DNA of 64,000 bases, taken from Cunninghamia lanceolata (taxonomy: Eukaryota; Streptophyta; Pinopsida; Cupressales; Cupressaceae). This document shows positions 48,410-59,739 of the stretch, piece after piece. Location: NCBI GenBank assembly GCA_027924645.1, contig BSBN01001687.1:682001-746000 (forward strand), in the 5' to 3' direction. Position 1 is the first letter of the stretch. Each line of letters opens with the position of its first letter. Below the pieces are notes generated by a model. It worked only from the letters and a program-made list of their open reading frames with translations, was not told the DNA's origin and searched no databases. Made by a program: the position numbers and the translations under genes.

Positions 48410-48890
48410 TCTGGCAACACCTCCTGTGTTAGTACCTCCTATCCTTGACCACCCATTATTGTTCTATATATCATCAACAACAACAGCATTGGGTGCCCTT
48501 CTAGCTCAACATGATTATTTAGGAAAAGAACAAGCCATCTACTACATCAGTAGAACTCTTGTGGGATATGAACTCAATTATTATTCTATGGAAAAAGCAT
48601 GTTTAGCATTAGTGTTTACTTCCCAGAAGTTGCGACACTATATGCTGAACCAAACAACCAAGCTCATATCTAATGTTGATCCACTCAAATATCTTCTTTC
48701 TAAAGCAATCCTCATGGGGAGATTAGCAAAATGGGTCATGATCTTAAGTGAATTTGGCATACAATATGTGGATTGAAAAGCCATCAAAGGACAAGTCATC
48801 ATTGATTAATTAGCTGTAGCACCCATCACAGCTATTCACCCAATATAACTAGAATTTCCTAATGAAGGATTGTTTAATTTAACTTCTCCA
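48410..48890 (+). pseudogene. Element G RNase H (first, gypsy-type) relic
   Basis: ATPPVLVPPILDHPLLFYIS, then TALGALLAQHD and QAIYYISRTLVGYELNYYSMEKACLALVF, then SKAILMGRLAKWVMILSEF: the standard gypsy RNase H that follows RT. The first catalytic Asp is not kept (YISSTTTALGA where D-S/A is expected). Open for 116 residues, then stops. Confidence 0.78.
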
Positions 48891-48899
48891 ACGTGATAG

Positions 48900-49300
48900 A
48901 AACTATATTTTGATGGATCATACACACAACATGGATCAGGATCAGACATCTTGTTTGTTACCCTTCAAGGAGATTGTATACCCAAATCATACAGAATTGC
49001 ATTTTCATGTACTAATAACATAGCAGAGTATGAAGTTTTAATCACAAGATTGTGCATGGCAGTACAATGGGCTATCAAACAGTTACAAGTCTTTGGTGAT
49101 TCTCAGCTGGTTATCAAACAGTTCTTAGGTGAATATCAAACAAAAGATGAGAAGCTTCTTCCATACAAGCAAATGGTTGATGATTTTAAAAAGTATTTTG
49201 ACAATATCACTTTTAAACAAATCCCAAGACTATAGAACAGAGCAACATATGCCATGGCTATGATTGGGTCTCTCCTAGACATGCCATCTAATACACATAA
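48900..49300 (+). pseudogene. Element G second RNase H (archaeal-type) relic
   Basis: LYFDGSYTQHGSGSD, then FSCTNNIAEYEVLITRL and VFGDSQLVIKQFLGEYQTKD: the second RNase H domain known from plant Tat-group elements. The catalytic Asp (FDGS), Glu (AEYE) and Asp (GDSQ) are all present. It ends near NRATYAMAMIGSLL. Its presence assigns G to the Tat group. Confidence 0.8.
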
Positions 49301-49479
49301 ATGTGAGTTTTTGGTCGAACAACTTTTGATTCTAGCATTTGAAGTTCCACAATCTAAGCTTATATGTGACATTGTTGGTCCCAATTCACCATGGTACAAG
49401 GATTTATATGAGTATCTCCGTAATCAAACCTTTCCACTTCAACTATCTAACAACCAACATAAAACCTATATCCGTCGAG

Positions 49480-50660
49480 CCTCTCGTTAAACTATTTTGG
49501 GAGACACCCTTTATCGCCAAAGTCTTGATGGTATCCTTCTTAGGTGTCTTGATTCTGAGGAAGCAAAAGTGGCCTTACGTGATGTACATGAAGGTGTCTA
49601 TGGCTTGCATTCCTCTGGCCCTAGCCTTGTTAAGAAACTTCTATGAGCAGGATACTATTGACCAACCATGGAAAAAGATGCACAACAATTTGCAAAGAGA
49701 TGTCTACAATGTCAGAAACATAGAGATTTAATACATGCACCAGCACATGAACTTCAGTGTATCATTACTCCATGGCCTCTTTCGTAGTGGGGACTTGATC
49801 TCATAGGTAAAATCCATCCTATATCAAATGGTCATAAGTTCATTATCACCGCCACTGAATATTTCACAAAGTGGGTGGAAGCCATACCCATGACTTATAT
49901 CACAGGTAAGCAAATATCTATGTTTATTCTACACTATATCATTTGATGTTATGGAGTTCCTCAAGCTATTGTTATAGATAATGGTCATCCCTTCAAGAAT
50001 CAAGAGGTTAGAGATCTTTGCAACAAGTTCCATATCCAACATAAATTCTCTACCCCTTACTATCCTCAGAGCAATGGCCAAGCTGAAGCTTCTAATAAAA
50101 CAATCATCAAAATCCTTAAAAAGACAGTCAATGAAGCTGGTCGAGATTAGCATCTACAACTCCATCCTACATTATGGGCATATAGAACAAGTATCAAAAC
50201 TCCCACTAGAGCCACACCTCATGCTCTTGTGTATGGCACTGAAGCTATTTTACCTAATGAGGTTGAGATCCCCTCACTACGAATATCTCTACAACATATC
50301 ATCTCAGAGGAAGAATATCGAGTATCTAGACTCCATGATCTTGAGCTTCTAGATGAACGATGTCTTACAGCACTCAACCATCTCCAAGTCTATCAAAACC
50401 GTCTACGTCGCAGCTACAACAAAAAAATCAAAGAACGTCGATTTCAAGTTGGAGATCTTGTCCTTAAATAAAATTAATGGAATCAACAACACCAAGAGAA
50501 ATAGGGCAAGTTTGAACCAAATTGGCTTGGTCCTTTCATCATCACAGCAGTTTATGGATCAAGTGCATACACTCTTTCAACACCTGAAGGCATTCCCTTG
50601 GATGAACCAGTCAACAACATTCATCTCAAGAAGTTGTATCCTTGAATCTCAACTATCCCA
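49480..50660 (+). pseudogene. Element G integrase relic
   Basis: The zinc-binding part has HEGVYGLH and CLQCQKH. The core has GLDLIGKIHPIS (first Asp), VIDNGHPFKNQEV (second Asp), and STPYYPQSNGQAEASNK with the catalytic Glu. The C-terminal part has WAYRTSIKTPTRATPHALVYGTEAILPNEVEIPSLR and RRFQVGDLVLK, then GPFIITAVYGSSAYTL and HLKKLYP. The three catalytic residues are still readable, but stops and shifts divide the frame. Confidence 0.8.
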
Positions 50661-51070
50661 AAAAAAAAATCCATCCAACAGTGAAAACCACTTTGTGGCA
50701 CTTTGGATAACAAAAAAATAATAGTCTAAGATAAATAATCCATCCTCTAGTGAAAACTTGGTAAACAGGTGCCTTGGATAAGTACCATAGTGAAAACCTA
50801 GCAAACAGGTGCTATGTGCAGTGACTAGCTTCCATTGTCTACTTGGTTTGTTTGATCATCACTCTTCCTACCATATTTTGCCACCCTATCCCACATAGTC
50901 CATATCATAATCCACATGTCATCGCATTAAATAGCTTTTCCATCTTTGCCTCTATCAATTCTAGCTACCATACTTGAGACATTGTTGCGATAACTACCTA
51001 TTTTGGCACCTTAGCATCTTGACTGCATGCCGTCCTTATCGTCGCTTCTTCATAATAAACTCCATCTCGC

Positions 51071-51082
51071 ACTGGGGGCATT
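51071..51082 (+). other. Purine tract after G integrase
   Basis: CACTGGGGGCATTTG precedes a possible LTR start TGTTGAGTC at 51083. CTGGGGGCA is the common 3' tract of this gypsy type. The sequence after it does not match the 39,710 LTR. Confidence 0.5.
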
Positions 51083-53140
51083 TGTTGAGTCTTATTTGGA
51101 AGTGTATACCACTATCTCTAGCTCATAACACATCAAACACTTTAGCTCACAACACAGCAAACTTTCAACTTCAACCATAGAGTTCATCCAACAACAAACG
51201 TGGCACAACAATTTGTAACCAGGATTCATATCTTTGCAATCAATTCGTGGTCATCTGACATCTGACAATCGCAAGACATCGGCAACACAAACATTCAAGC
51301 AATCACGTAAGTCTTTCAATATCACCCATCTAGCGTAATAAGCAAGAACTACATCCCAGCTCTATTGTTAAAGCCTTGATCCCATGGATATAGGGTATGT
51401 AGGCAATCTGAGATGCAAAGGAAGCACTCTGATTCAGGCTAAGATGATAACCCCTTCTTTTCATCATTCATCTTTCATCTTTCTTCTAATCACCCTTAAA
51501 TCTTTCATCACACATTCTTCTATCTTTCATCACACATATCATCAATAAAACCCAGAACTACATATTCATCATGTCTCATCTTCATCATAAATGTGCTTTG
51601 ATCCCGTGGATACAGGGTATGTAGGCAATCTAGAATACGAAGGAAGTTTTCAATACTCAAGCACAGATGATCCACCCTATCTTCTTCATTTTCTTTCATC
51701 TTCCATCTTCTTCTCTTTGATCTGCTCAAGCAGGAAGCAAACTATGTGTATATTGAAAGCTCAAGCACTTTAATCAATCAAGAATAAGCCAGAAGCTATT
51801 TGTCCGCATGCCTTAAGCCAACATTTGCTATAGCAGTTTATCAACATCTTTAGCCTTCAATAGGATGCAACTTTCCTCTCAACAAGGTGCCAACTTAAAT
51901 CCATTTAAGAGCACCTAAATTTGGCAAGAGAACGTGATGACAGTATCTTTTGATTTATCTTTTGTCCCTTTTCCATGCCTAATCAAGACTGCCTTGATCT
52001 ATCTATATCTTGGTATGTTGCAATGAAGTAAGGAATGGGGCATGGTCATATTGCTTTCGTATGCCGTGTTTACAGGATGATCTTATTCTCTTCTTAAGCA
52101 TATTGCATCTTGTACGTGTTGGGATTAGCATCTTACATATCAATATCTCTAGCATCTAAGAAGCTAAACAGTCTCTTATACATTTGAGACTATTCTATGT
52201 CAAGACTAGCTCCATACATATAACCAACAAGCTATCACTATGCGTAGTGGAGATAAGCTCAAACCATTGCTTGTAGCATCAAAGTCCATCTCGAAACACT
52301 AGCTGTTATTCATATCTTGTGCATGTTGGCTCAACATCTTGACCTCATGTGTTTAGACAAGATTGTATCATGCTAGTTTCGCATTGGATATCTCAACACC
52401 TTGGTCTTCTATACCCTAGTGCATAACATCCACATGCTATATCAAACATAAGGATTGCATTTCTTTTCATTTTGAGCAATTACTTAAAAATCTACCCATC
52501 ATCCCATCTATTCATCCTATTTATTCACCTATATAGTCCTTAGCCAAGATCAATCATTTCCATTGCCCATTGTCCACATCTCTTATCCTGCAAAACAAGT
52601 GTGTTAGACATACCTAAGTCCATCACATATCATCTCATTACCATCTATCTATATGCATAAGTCCATTCATATCATTACCATTTACATATTTGCATTATCA
52701 TACCATTTCCATTAATATGATTTGCATAAGCATCCTTACATAATCCATCAAAATACAAATACAACATGCATAATACCAACAGTGCATCCACTATAACATC
52801 ATATAGATCAGCAATACACCATCATATATATATGTGTGTTTGTGTGTGTGTGTGTGTGTCAATATACAAGTGTCTACATATACAAGCTGAGCCATAATGA
52901 ATATATATATAATCAACTCTAGGCCTCATCATGATACAACATAATATACACAACCAAGGTAACCCTAGTGACTACTGGAAGCTCCCTCACCCTGACCACC
53001 ACCACTGGGTCCTACACCTGGCCCCCTATCTTTCGATGGCCCCATCACTGAGGCTACTGATCGAGATCCATCTGATCTTCATGAACCTAAAGCCCCTGAT
53101 CTGCTCCTAAAGCTAGGTTGCCTCTGCTCTGCTGGCACAA
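51083..53140. repeat. Possible LTR, then filler and simple repeats
   Basis: A possible LTR starts at 51083 (TGTTGAGTCTTATTTGG). A motif TGATCCCRTGGATAYAGGGT followed by ATGTAGGCAATCT occurs at about 51,377 and 51,599, 222 bases apart; similar motifs lie in plant gypsy LTR/leader regions. The stretch 51,700-52,950 shows no gene. TA/TG microsatellite at 52824-52859. A less AT-rich piece at about 52,975-53,140, reading through as a Pro-rich frame, abuts the gag of H and is unassigned. Confidence 0.45.
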
Positions 53141-53980
53141 CCCAAGTCACCCACAATGACACCTACCTCATGCGACTATTCCCAAGGAGCTTGGGAGGAC
53201 AAGCTATGGTGTGGTTCTATTGACCACCTCCTGGCATTTAAACCTTTAATGAACTTGTGGATAAGTTTCTCATACACTTCAGCTACAACATTGAGAATGA
53301 CATCTCACTGTTAGATCTTTGTAACACTAAACAAAAAGGCAGAGAGTCCTTCGCCTCTTTCTTACAAAGATGGAGACAATTGGCAAGCAAATGTCCACAT
53401 CAAATACTAGAAAAAAAATACTTGAAATGTTTGTCCACAACCTCCATGCTGACCTTAGCTACCAAATTCAAATACAATGCCCTGCTTCTTTTAGCAAGGT
53501 CATTGAGATGGGTTTACTCATCGAAAAGGTGTTGATAGCTCAAGGTCAAATCAAACTTTACAAGGACACTCCTAGTACAAATGTCAACACAAATAAACCA
53601 TGATTTTGGACTAAGAATAAGAACATTGTGAATGATGGGGTGATTGATGCCAAACATGTGGCGCCAAAGAAACCAATTTTCACTTTAACAAGCCCACAAA
53701 GCAACCCCCCACAAAAACCGTGAAACACCGAATCATAGTTTACAAACTATTAACCTAGGAGAAAATTCACCCCTCTTGAAGAATCATTGGAAACCAATCT
53801 ATGGAAGCTACTATCAAATAAACTCATAACACTTCCAGCAGTCCTGGATTACAAACCACAAGTCAAACCTCCTTGGTGGAATGACAATTACTTCTGTGAA
53901 TATCACCAAAACAAGGGACACATAACCAATGATTGTATTGCACTCAAACACACCATTCAAGACTTGTTGGACTAGAAAAA
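53141..53980 (+). pseudogene. Element H gag relic, N-terminus missing
   Basis: Starts abruptly inside the gag core at NDTYLMRLFPRSLGGQAMVWF, which aligns with DDTYLLRLFPRSLARQALEWF of G. It continues with FNELVDKFLIHFSYNIENDIS and FASFLQRWRQLASKCP, then a zinc-knuckle variant FCEYHQNKGHITNDC near 53,900 followed by IALKHTIQDLL. The first half of gag, the leader and the LTR are absent, so H is 5'-truncated here. Stops and a frameshift near 53,420 are present. Same lineage as G. Confidence 0.78.
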
Positions 53981-54194
53981 GGTATCACTTGATGGACATG
54001 CCTTTAATGGTGATTACTTAGCATTCGAGGATTTGCTCCCCAACCATGGGTAGGGAAGGCTGTTAAATCAAAACAATAGTGGAGCTAACAATGCCAATTA
54101 TACAAATGTATCATTCAACTATGTTGTTAACCACATATCAGAGAGTGATTCGCATATCAATGTAATCACTATAAATAAAACCCCAAATTGTAAT

Positions 54195-55109
54195 GTGACC
54201 ACTCGTAGTGGAAAGGTTACTCTTAAAGGAGTCTCACCCAAGCCATTCTCTCCATCCAACCAATACAGCATCCTGGACCAACTTCACAAGACTCTCGCAC
54301 ACATATCCATCTTGGAACTTCTGCGTTTGTTCCCATCCCACATAGCCATACTTGACCAAGCTCTTTCAGAAGCCACCATTCCAAAAAATCTCGCCGAAGA
54401 GCAATTTCAAACCATGGTAGGTCATATTACCACACATCATTTCCAATCATTCACTGAAAAGGATGATATGTCCATCACTCAACCTCATAATGCATCTCTC
54501 CATATAGAAACCTTCATCCACAAACACAAAATTAAAAGGGTTCTAATCGATGGAGGAGCCGGTTTGAATATTTGCACCTTAAAGCTAATCCTTGCATTGG
54601 GGTTTTTAGAGAATGCTATCGATCCTAAAAAGAAAATCACCATCAAAGCTTATGATGAAGAGGAAAGAACGTCAAAGGGAGTTGTTGTTTTGCCTATTAG
54701 AGTGGGACCTATAGTAAAAGATGTCGTATGCCAAGTCCTTGATATAGATCTTTCCTATAACATACTCCTTGGGAGTCCTTGGATACATGCTATGAAAGTC
54801 ATACCTTCAACCTACCACCAGTTTATAAAATTTCCCCATGAAGGACAAGAAATCACCATACAAGGTGACCCCAATCCATTTCAATATTGCAACTCCGTAC
54901 AATCTAAACTTGAAGTTGTGATTCCCCATAACCGAGCCTCTACTTCATCTTCATTCCATGTTGACCCAACTTCACTCCCTTCCACATTGAAGGAACTCGA
55001 ATCTAACCTCAAAGTTAAAGGCAAGGGTCTTGGTGAATACACAATTGCACAATCCTTTTGCTTATACAACTCCCTATCTCCCCTAGATCCTATTGAAAAC
55101 CCTCCATGA
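54195..55109 (+). CDS. Element H protease segment, open for 304 codons
   Basis: An uninterrupted piece starting TTRSGKVTLKGVSPK. Residues 25-60 hold LDQLHKTLAHISILELLRLFPSH, conserved with G. The aspartic protease begins near residue 110 (RVLIDGGAGLNICTLKLI; DGGA active site), with IDPKKKITIKAYDEEER and VLDIDLSYNILLGSPWIHAMK. It would cleave Gag-Pol. The protein continues past the protease to KGKGLGEYTIAQSF and stops at 55109. The DNA is open, but neighbouring stops make a functional polyprotein impossible. The first ATG is internal to an older polyprotein. Confidence 0.8.
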   Translation: MTTRSGKVTLKGVSPKPFSPSNQYSILDQLHKTLAHISILELLRLFPSHIAILDQALSEATIPKNLAEEQFQTMVGHITTHHFQSFTEKDDMSITQPHNASLHIETFIHKHKIKRVLIDGGAGLNICTLKLILALGFLENAIDPKKKITIKAYDEEERTSKGVVVLPIRVGPIVKDVVCQVLDIDLSYNILLGSPWIHAMKVIPSTYHQFIKFPHEGQEITIQGDPNPFQYCNSVQSKLEVVIPHNRASTSSSFHVDPTSLPSTLKELESNLKVKGKGLGEYTIAQSFCLYNSLSPLDPIENPP

Positions 55110-55152
55110 GCAAACCTAAGGCACTAGAAACTACTAAAGGTCTGTTTGTCAA

Positions 55153-56570
55153 ATGGGAAGCCTTGAAGATGAGAACGATGAAAAAGACATCCTACAATGG
55201 TTATATAAAGATGAAGACAGTCTATCTAAGCAACAAGACCATCACTCCATGGTGAAAACTAAACAGTATGGTCAAGGATTCTCAATACTACAAAGAATGG
55301 GGCATGAAGGTCATGGGCCCATCGGATTGAGAAAGGAAGGTATCACTAAACCTATCCAACCTTATACATTAACAACCTGAGACACTACAGGGCTTGGTTA
55401 CACTAGCAAAGCAAAAACCAAAGGAACAGATAAGCATAAAGGTAAACAACCACAAACATCTGCTACTAACCTAGTAGATCAAATTCACTGCCTACAAGGA
55501 TGGAGTGAGACTAGCTCCAATGAATATGAATGGGATAGTCTCTCTAAACTATCTTGTGATGAAAAAGACATAGATTTGGTCCATGAGTATGACCCTACCC
55601 ATGCAGCTAATGAGGGACAAAGTCCAAGGGCTAGACCTTTAGAGTTTGACCCACATAATAATGATAGTGAGATTCATGAAGAAAGAATGATATTGCACTT
55701 GACAGATCAACTTGTGGAGAATACCATCGCAGGCATTGTCAATGCTTATAATGACCACCTCAACTCTTCCATCTTGACCATTAATGTCCTCGAACCAGAC
55801 CAACCCAATGACCATCTACCACTAGCGCATCCAAAACTCATAGATTGGGACCTACGAGACACTCCACCTGAGCTCGTTACCTTTCAAAATGATGAAGCAA
55901 TCATAGACTTTATAGAGCTTGGAAACCATATACCTGTAGGGGATCACAGGGCTGGCTATGCCATAAAACTCAATGACAGGGCTTATTTTGGAGAGAGTAC
56001 CAAGCCTTTCAGTCTCAAAAATGTAAAAATGAAAGAAAGATCTAATGGTGAAAACTGCTCTGCGGCAGTGTTAGATCATGAAAATAGTAAAAATATGAAA
56101 GACGTATCCAACGGTGAAAACCTCTCTGGGGTGCCAAAGGATGAAAGGCTTGACCCTCTTCCCAATCTAACACATCAAGAGAGATCCTCAATCTTGATAC
56201 AACCAATAGAACAGATCAACGTTAGCACAGGTGACAATCCACTGATGATCTATATGGCACAATCTTTAATTGTACAAGAGAACCCAGAGTTCACTGAATT
56301 CCTCAAAAGGAAACAAATCAACTTTGCTTGGTCATATGCAGATATGCTAGGGCTAGAACCGAATATCATAATGCATCACTTGTCCTTAGTTCTAGGAGCT
56401 AAGCTAGTTAAGCAAAAATTTAGGAAGATGTACCCGCATGTCGCCCTCATGGTAAAAGAAGAACTAAAGAAGCTGCTAGATGCCAGGTTCATCAGACCAA
56501 TAGACTATCCTGAGTGGATTTCAAATATAGTGCCAGTTGTCAAACCATATGGAAGAGTTTGATTGTGTAA
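55153..56570 (+). pseudogene. Element H G-patch and linker region before RT
   Basis: One frame from 55153 shared with the RT downstream, with a stop at 55378. The G-patch module at 55,270-55,356 reads GQGFSILQRMGHEGHGPIGL followed by RKEGITKPI, a good fit to the consensus. A linker of about 300 residues, open at 55,576-56,562, carries HLTDQLVENTIAGIVNAYND, DRAYFGESTKPFS and two GEN modules (RSNGENCS, VSNGENLSGVPKDE) that also occur in G, so it is conserved coding sequence of unknown role. RT starts near INFAWSYADMLGLEPN. A frameshift lies between 55,109 and 55,153. Confidence 0.72.
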
Positions 56571-57252
56571 TGACTTCAGGGACCTGAATAAAGCTAGTCC
56601 AAGATAAGATTTCCCTTTGCCAAACATTGACATTATTGTAGATCTAATGGCAAGGCACACTATACTGTCACTAATGGATGGTTTCTCAGGATACAACTAG
56701 ATCAAAATTACACCTGAGGACCAATGAAAGACCGCATTCACATGTCCATGGGGCACCTATTGTTGGTGTGTCATGCCATTTGGATTGCAAAATGCAGGGG
56801 CAACATATCAAAGAGCTATGACCACAATCTTCCACGACATGATGCACACCATAATGGAAGATTATGTAGATGACATCTTGAAGAAATCACTCACAAGAGT
56901 AGGACACCTGGCAGTATTAGACAAAATCTTCACAAGATTGGAGCAATTCAATGTGTGTCTCAACCCAAAGAAGTGTGTATTCAGAGTCACATTTGGTAAT
57001 CTTCTAGGATATATTGTGTCTGCAAATGGAATCAAAGCAGACCCAACTAAAGTGAAGGCTATCATGGAAATGTCGTCTCCCAAAAATCTCAGTCAACTAA
57101 GGTCTCTACAAGGGAAACTACAATCTATCAGAAGGTTCATTTCTTAATTAGCAGACAAGTGCCACCCATTCACGCACCTTCTACATAAGAACATTCCTTT
57201 CAAGTGGAATGATTCATGTGAACGGGCATTTCAACAATTAAAAGAGTATCTC
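56390..57252 (+). pseudogene. Element H reverse transcriptase and start of RNase H
   Basis: LLDARFIRPIDYPEWISNIVP, then VVKPYGRV followed by a stop, DFRDLNKAS, LPNIDIIVDLMA, LMDGFSGYN, CPWGTYCWCVMPFGLQNAGATYQ, and the catalytic YVDD at 56863-56874. Then NPKKCVFRVTFGNLLGYIVS and SLQGKLQSIRRFIS. RNase H begins at CHPFTHLLHKNIPFKW and is cut at 57252 by element I. Most of RT is in a single frame with a few stops. The rest of RNase H resumes at 63250. Confidence 0.82.
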
Positions 57253-57257
57253 ATGAA

Positions 57258-58170
57258 TGTTAGAAATGAAAGCAACACTACTTCAATGGAAATCTGATTC
57301 GAGATAAATTTCAGCAAACTTTAACTTTGTGTTATTAATGGAGATTGTAAAAAAACATAAACCCACAATACAAAAAAAATACCAGAAGCATAATGAAGCA
57401 CATAACACAAGTGTTTAACGTGGAGAAAACCCTTGTGGGTAAAAAAATCCACCAAGAAAAGAGGCCAAGTTGTATTATCTTCACAAAAGGAGATTACAAA
57501 TACATTCACTTCCTCTGTCCTCCAACCTTCACTTCGGCAGAACCTAGTTACCTATAAACTATTATATTACTCTCATCTACTATGCTATGGTTTTTATAGA
57601 ATTTACACAACCCCAAGACATTAAATGACTTCTTACGAGCCCATAACACTTGTAAAGAATCAACAATACAACCTTGGGCGTCCATAGCCAAGAATAGGCT
57701 CTTACAAGTTCATAAATGTTGTCATACATGCATCCTACACTTGGAAAAATGTGCCCATGCAAGATTGAATGCCTTGGGGAAAAAATAGCCAATTACAGCA
57801 TCTTATGATGTGTCATATGCTATTATTAGTGTCATAGATTCTTATGACAACTTACAGTTGTCATAGAATCTCTTACACCCTCTTACAGCATCTATGACGT
57901 GCATCATAACACTAAAAATAGATTATTCCTCCACATGTGCACCCCACTTTGACCAATTACCATTTACCATAGTAAATGACATCCCATAACTACTGTCAGT
58001 AACTCCAGGACTTACAGTGCAGTAACTCCATAATTACCATGGACAGTAAATAATTTTTACCACTGCCAGTGAAACTTGTACATCCCTTATGGGTAATTGA
58101 AAATTACAAATAATAAATGGAATAAATACAATATTAGGATTTACAAGGTTAATGGCACCTTATCCCAACA
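57258..58170 (-). repeat. 3' LTR of element I
   Basis: TGTTAGAAATGAAAGC to TTATCCCAACA, 913 bases. It contains TTTAACGTGGAGAAAACCC near 57,415 and a perfect hairpin at 57843-57865 (arms TATGACAACT and AGTTGTCATA around TAC). Confidence 0.92.
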
Positions 58171-58182
58171 TTCTCCCACTTG
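58171..58182 (-). other. Polypurine tract of element I
   Basis: The minus strand reads CAAGTGGGAGAA directly before the 3' LTR. Confidence 0.8.
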
Positions 58183-58199
58183 ACAATATACATTGTAAA

Positions 58200-59720
58200 T
58201 CAACCCATAGAAAATCAAATGAAAAATAATCAGGCACTAGAAACAAGGCCCATGGCCTCTCTACACCACATGAACTTCTCTGTGCTCACAAGCTTGGTCA
58301 ATGAATCTGCAACATTCTCCTGAGTGTCTATCTTCTACATATCAATCTCTCCATTTACAACCAACTCTCGAACAAAGTGATACTGAACATCAACATGCTT
58401 AGTTCGAGCATGATACATGGGATTCTTAGCCAAACAAATAGCACTCTAGCTATCACAACCAATTTGAATATTTGTACAATCAAAACCAATACATGTACAT
58501 AGTCTCCTCAACCAAACTGTCTCCTTAGAGACATGATTTGCAGCCATATACTGTACTTCTATGGTGGACAAAGCAACTGTGGGTTGCCTCTTACTCATCC
58601 AACTCACTTCACCTCCAAACAAAGTAAACACATAGCCACTAGTGGACCTTCGACTATCCAAGTCACTTGCCCAATCTGCATAAACAAAACCCTGTATGTC
58701 TAAAGATTTATCAACACTATCAGTACCAAAATAAACCAAACAATGTTCAAGAGTACCTACAAGATATTTAAACACCCTCTTCGCATAGTTCCAATGATGT
58801 CTACCAGGGTTAGACATAAATCTGCTCAAAACTCCCACTGCTTGGGAAATATCTGGTCTAGTGCAAACCATTGCATACATCAAACTCCCTACAGCACTAG
58901 CATATGGTACATTAGAGATATTCTCAAGATCATCCTCATTCTTTGGACACATATCTAATGAAAGTTTAGTACCAATGGGTAAAGCAACTCTAACTAGATT
59001 ACAATCCTGCAAACTAAACCTCTGCAAAATAGTATTCACATACTTACTTTGTGACAACCAAATATTTCTGTTAACTCTGTCCCTCCTGATTTCCATTCCC
59101 AAAATATACCTTGCAGCACTAAGATCCTTCATCTCAAATGCACCTAAAAGTTTGGCTTTAAGCTCACTGACCATACCCTTAGTATTGCTGAAAAACATGT
59201 CATCAACATACAAAGCAATAACCAATATAGAATCATCAACACAATGAATGTAAACACAATGATCCTCCTCACTTCTAACAAAATCCAATTTCAAAACAAA
59301 TGAATCAAACTTTTGATACCACATTTTGAGGGACTGTTTCAGACCATAAAGAGACCTCTTTAACCTGCAAACCCAATGTTCTTTTCCTTTTACCTCAAAA
59401 TCTATAGGCTACTGCATATTAATTTCTTCTTCAAGATCTACATGCAAGAACACGATCTTAACATCCATTTTCTCAATCTCCCAATCATAAGCTACGGCAA
59501 TGGATAAGAGAAATCTAATAGAAGTCAATTTAGCAACAGGAGAGAATATCTCACCAAAATCAACTCCCTCTCTCTGGGAGTAGCCCTTGGCTACTAGTCT
59601 AGCCTTGTACTTCTCCAATGACCCGTTGCTCCAAACTTCTTCTTGAAGACCCACTTACAACCTATGGCCTTTCTTCCTTTGGGTAAATGAACAAGATCTT
59701 AGGTATCACAAGAGTCTAAA
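58200..59720 (-). pseudogene. Element I reverse transcriptase and RNase H
   Basis: The RT N-terminal part at 59,654-59,409 has [24 protein letters not shown] and [18 protein letters not shown]. The piece at 59,324-58,446 is open for 292 residues, with WYQKFDSFVLKLDF, the catalytic YVDD at 59210-59199, DLSAARYILGMEI, LSQSKYVNTILQRF, GSLMYAMVCTRPDISQAVG and RNase H motifs YADWASDLDSRRSTSGYVF and SWMSKRQPTVALSTIEVQYMA. Near 58,450 the SQSAI-type motif appears as CDS followed by a stop. The style is Tork-like copia. The block is the longest intact pol piece of the window. Confidence 0.87.
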
Positions 59721-59739
59721 GCCATCATCTCATCCTACA

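Larger units (their letters stand above)
39710..51080 (+). mobile_element. Ty3/gypsy element G, Tat type, decayed
   Basis: Order on the plus strand: LTR, primer-site region, 2.3-kb leader, gag, protease, linker with G-patch, RT, RNase H, second RNase H, integrase, purine tract. A second RNase H between the first and integrase marks the Tat group of plant gypsy elements. Many stops and at least one frameshift in RT show it is dead. A matching 3' LTR was not found; sequence after 51,083 differs from the 39,710 LTR. Confidence 0.75.
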
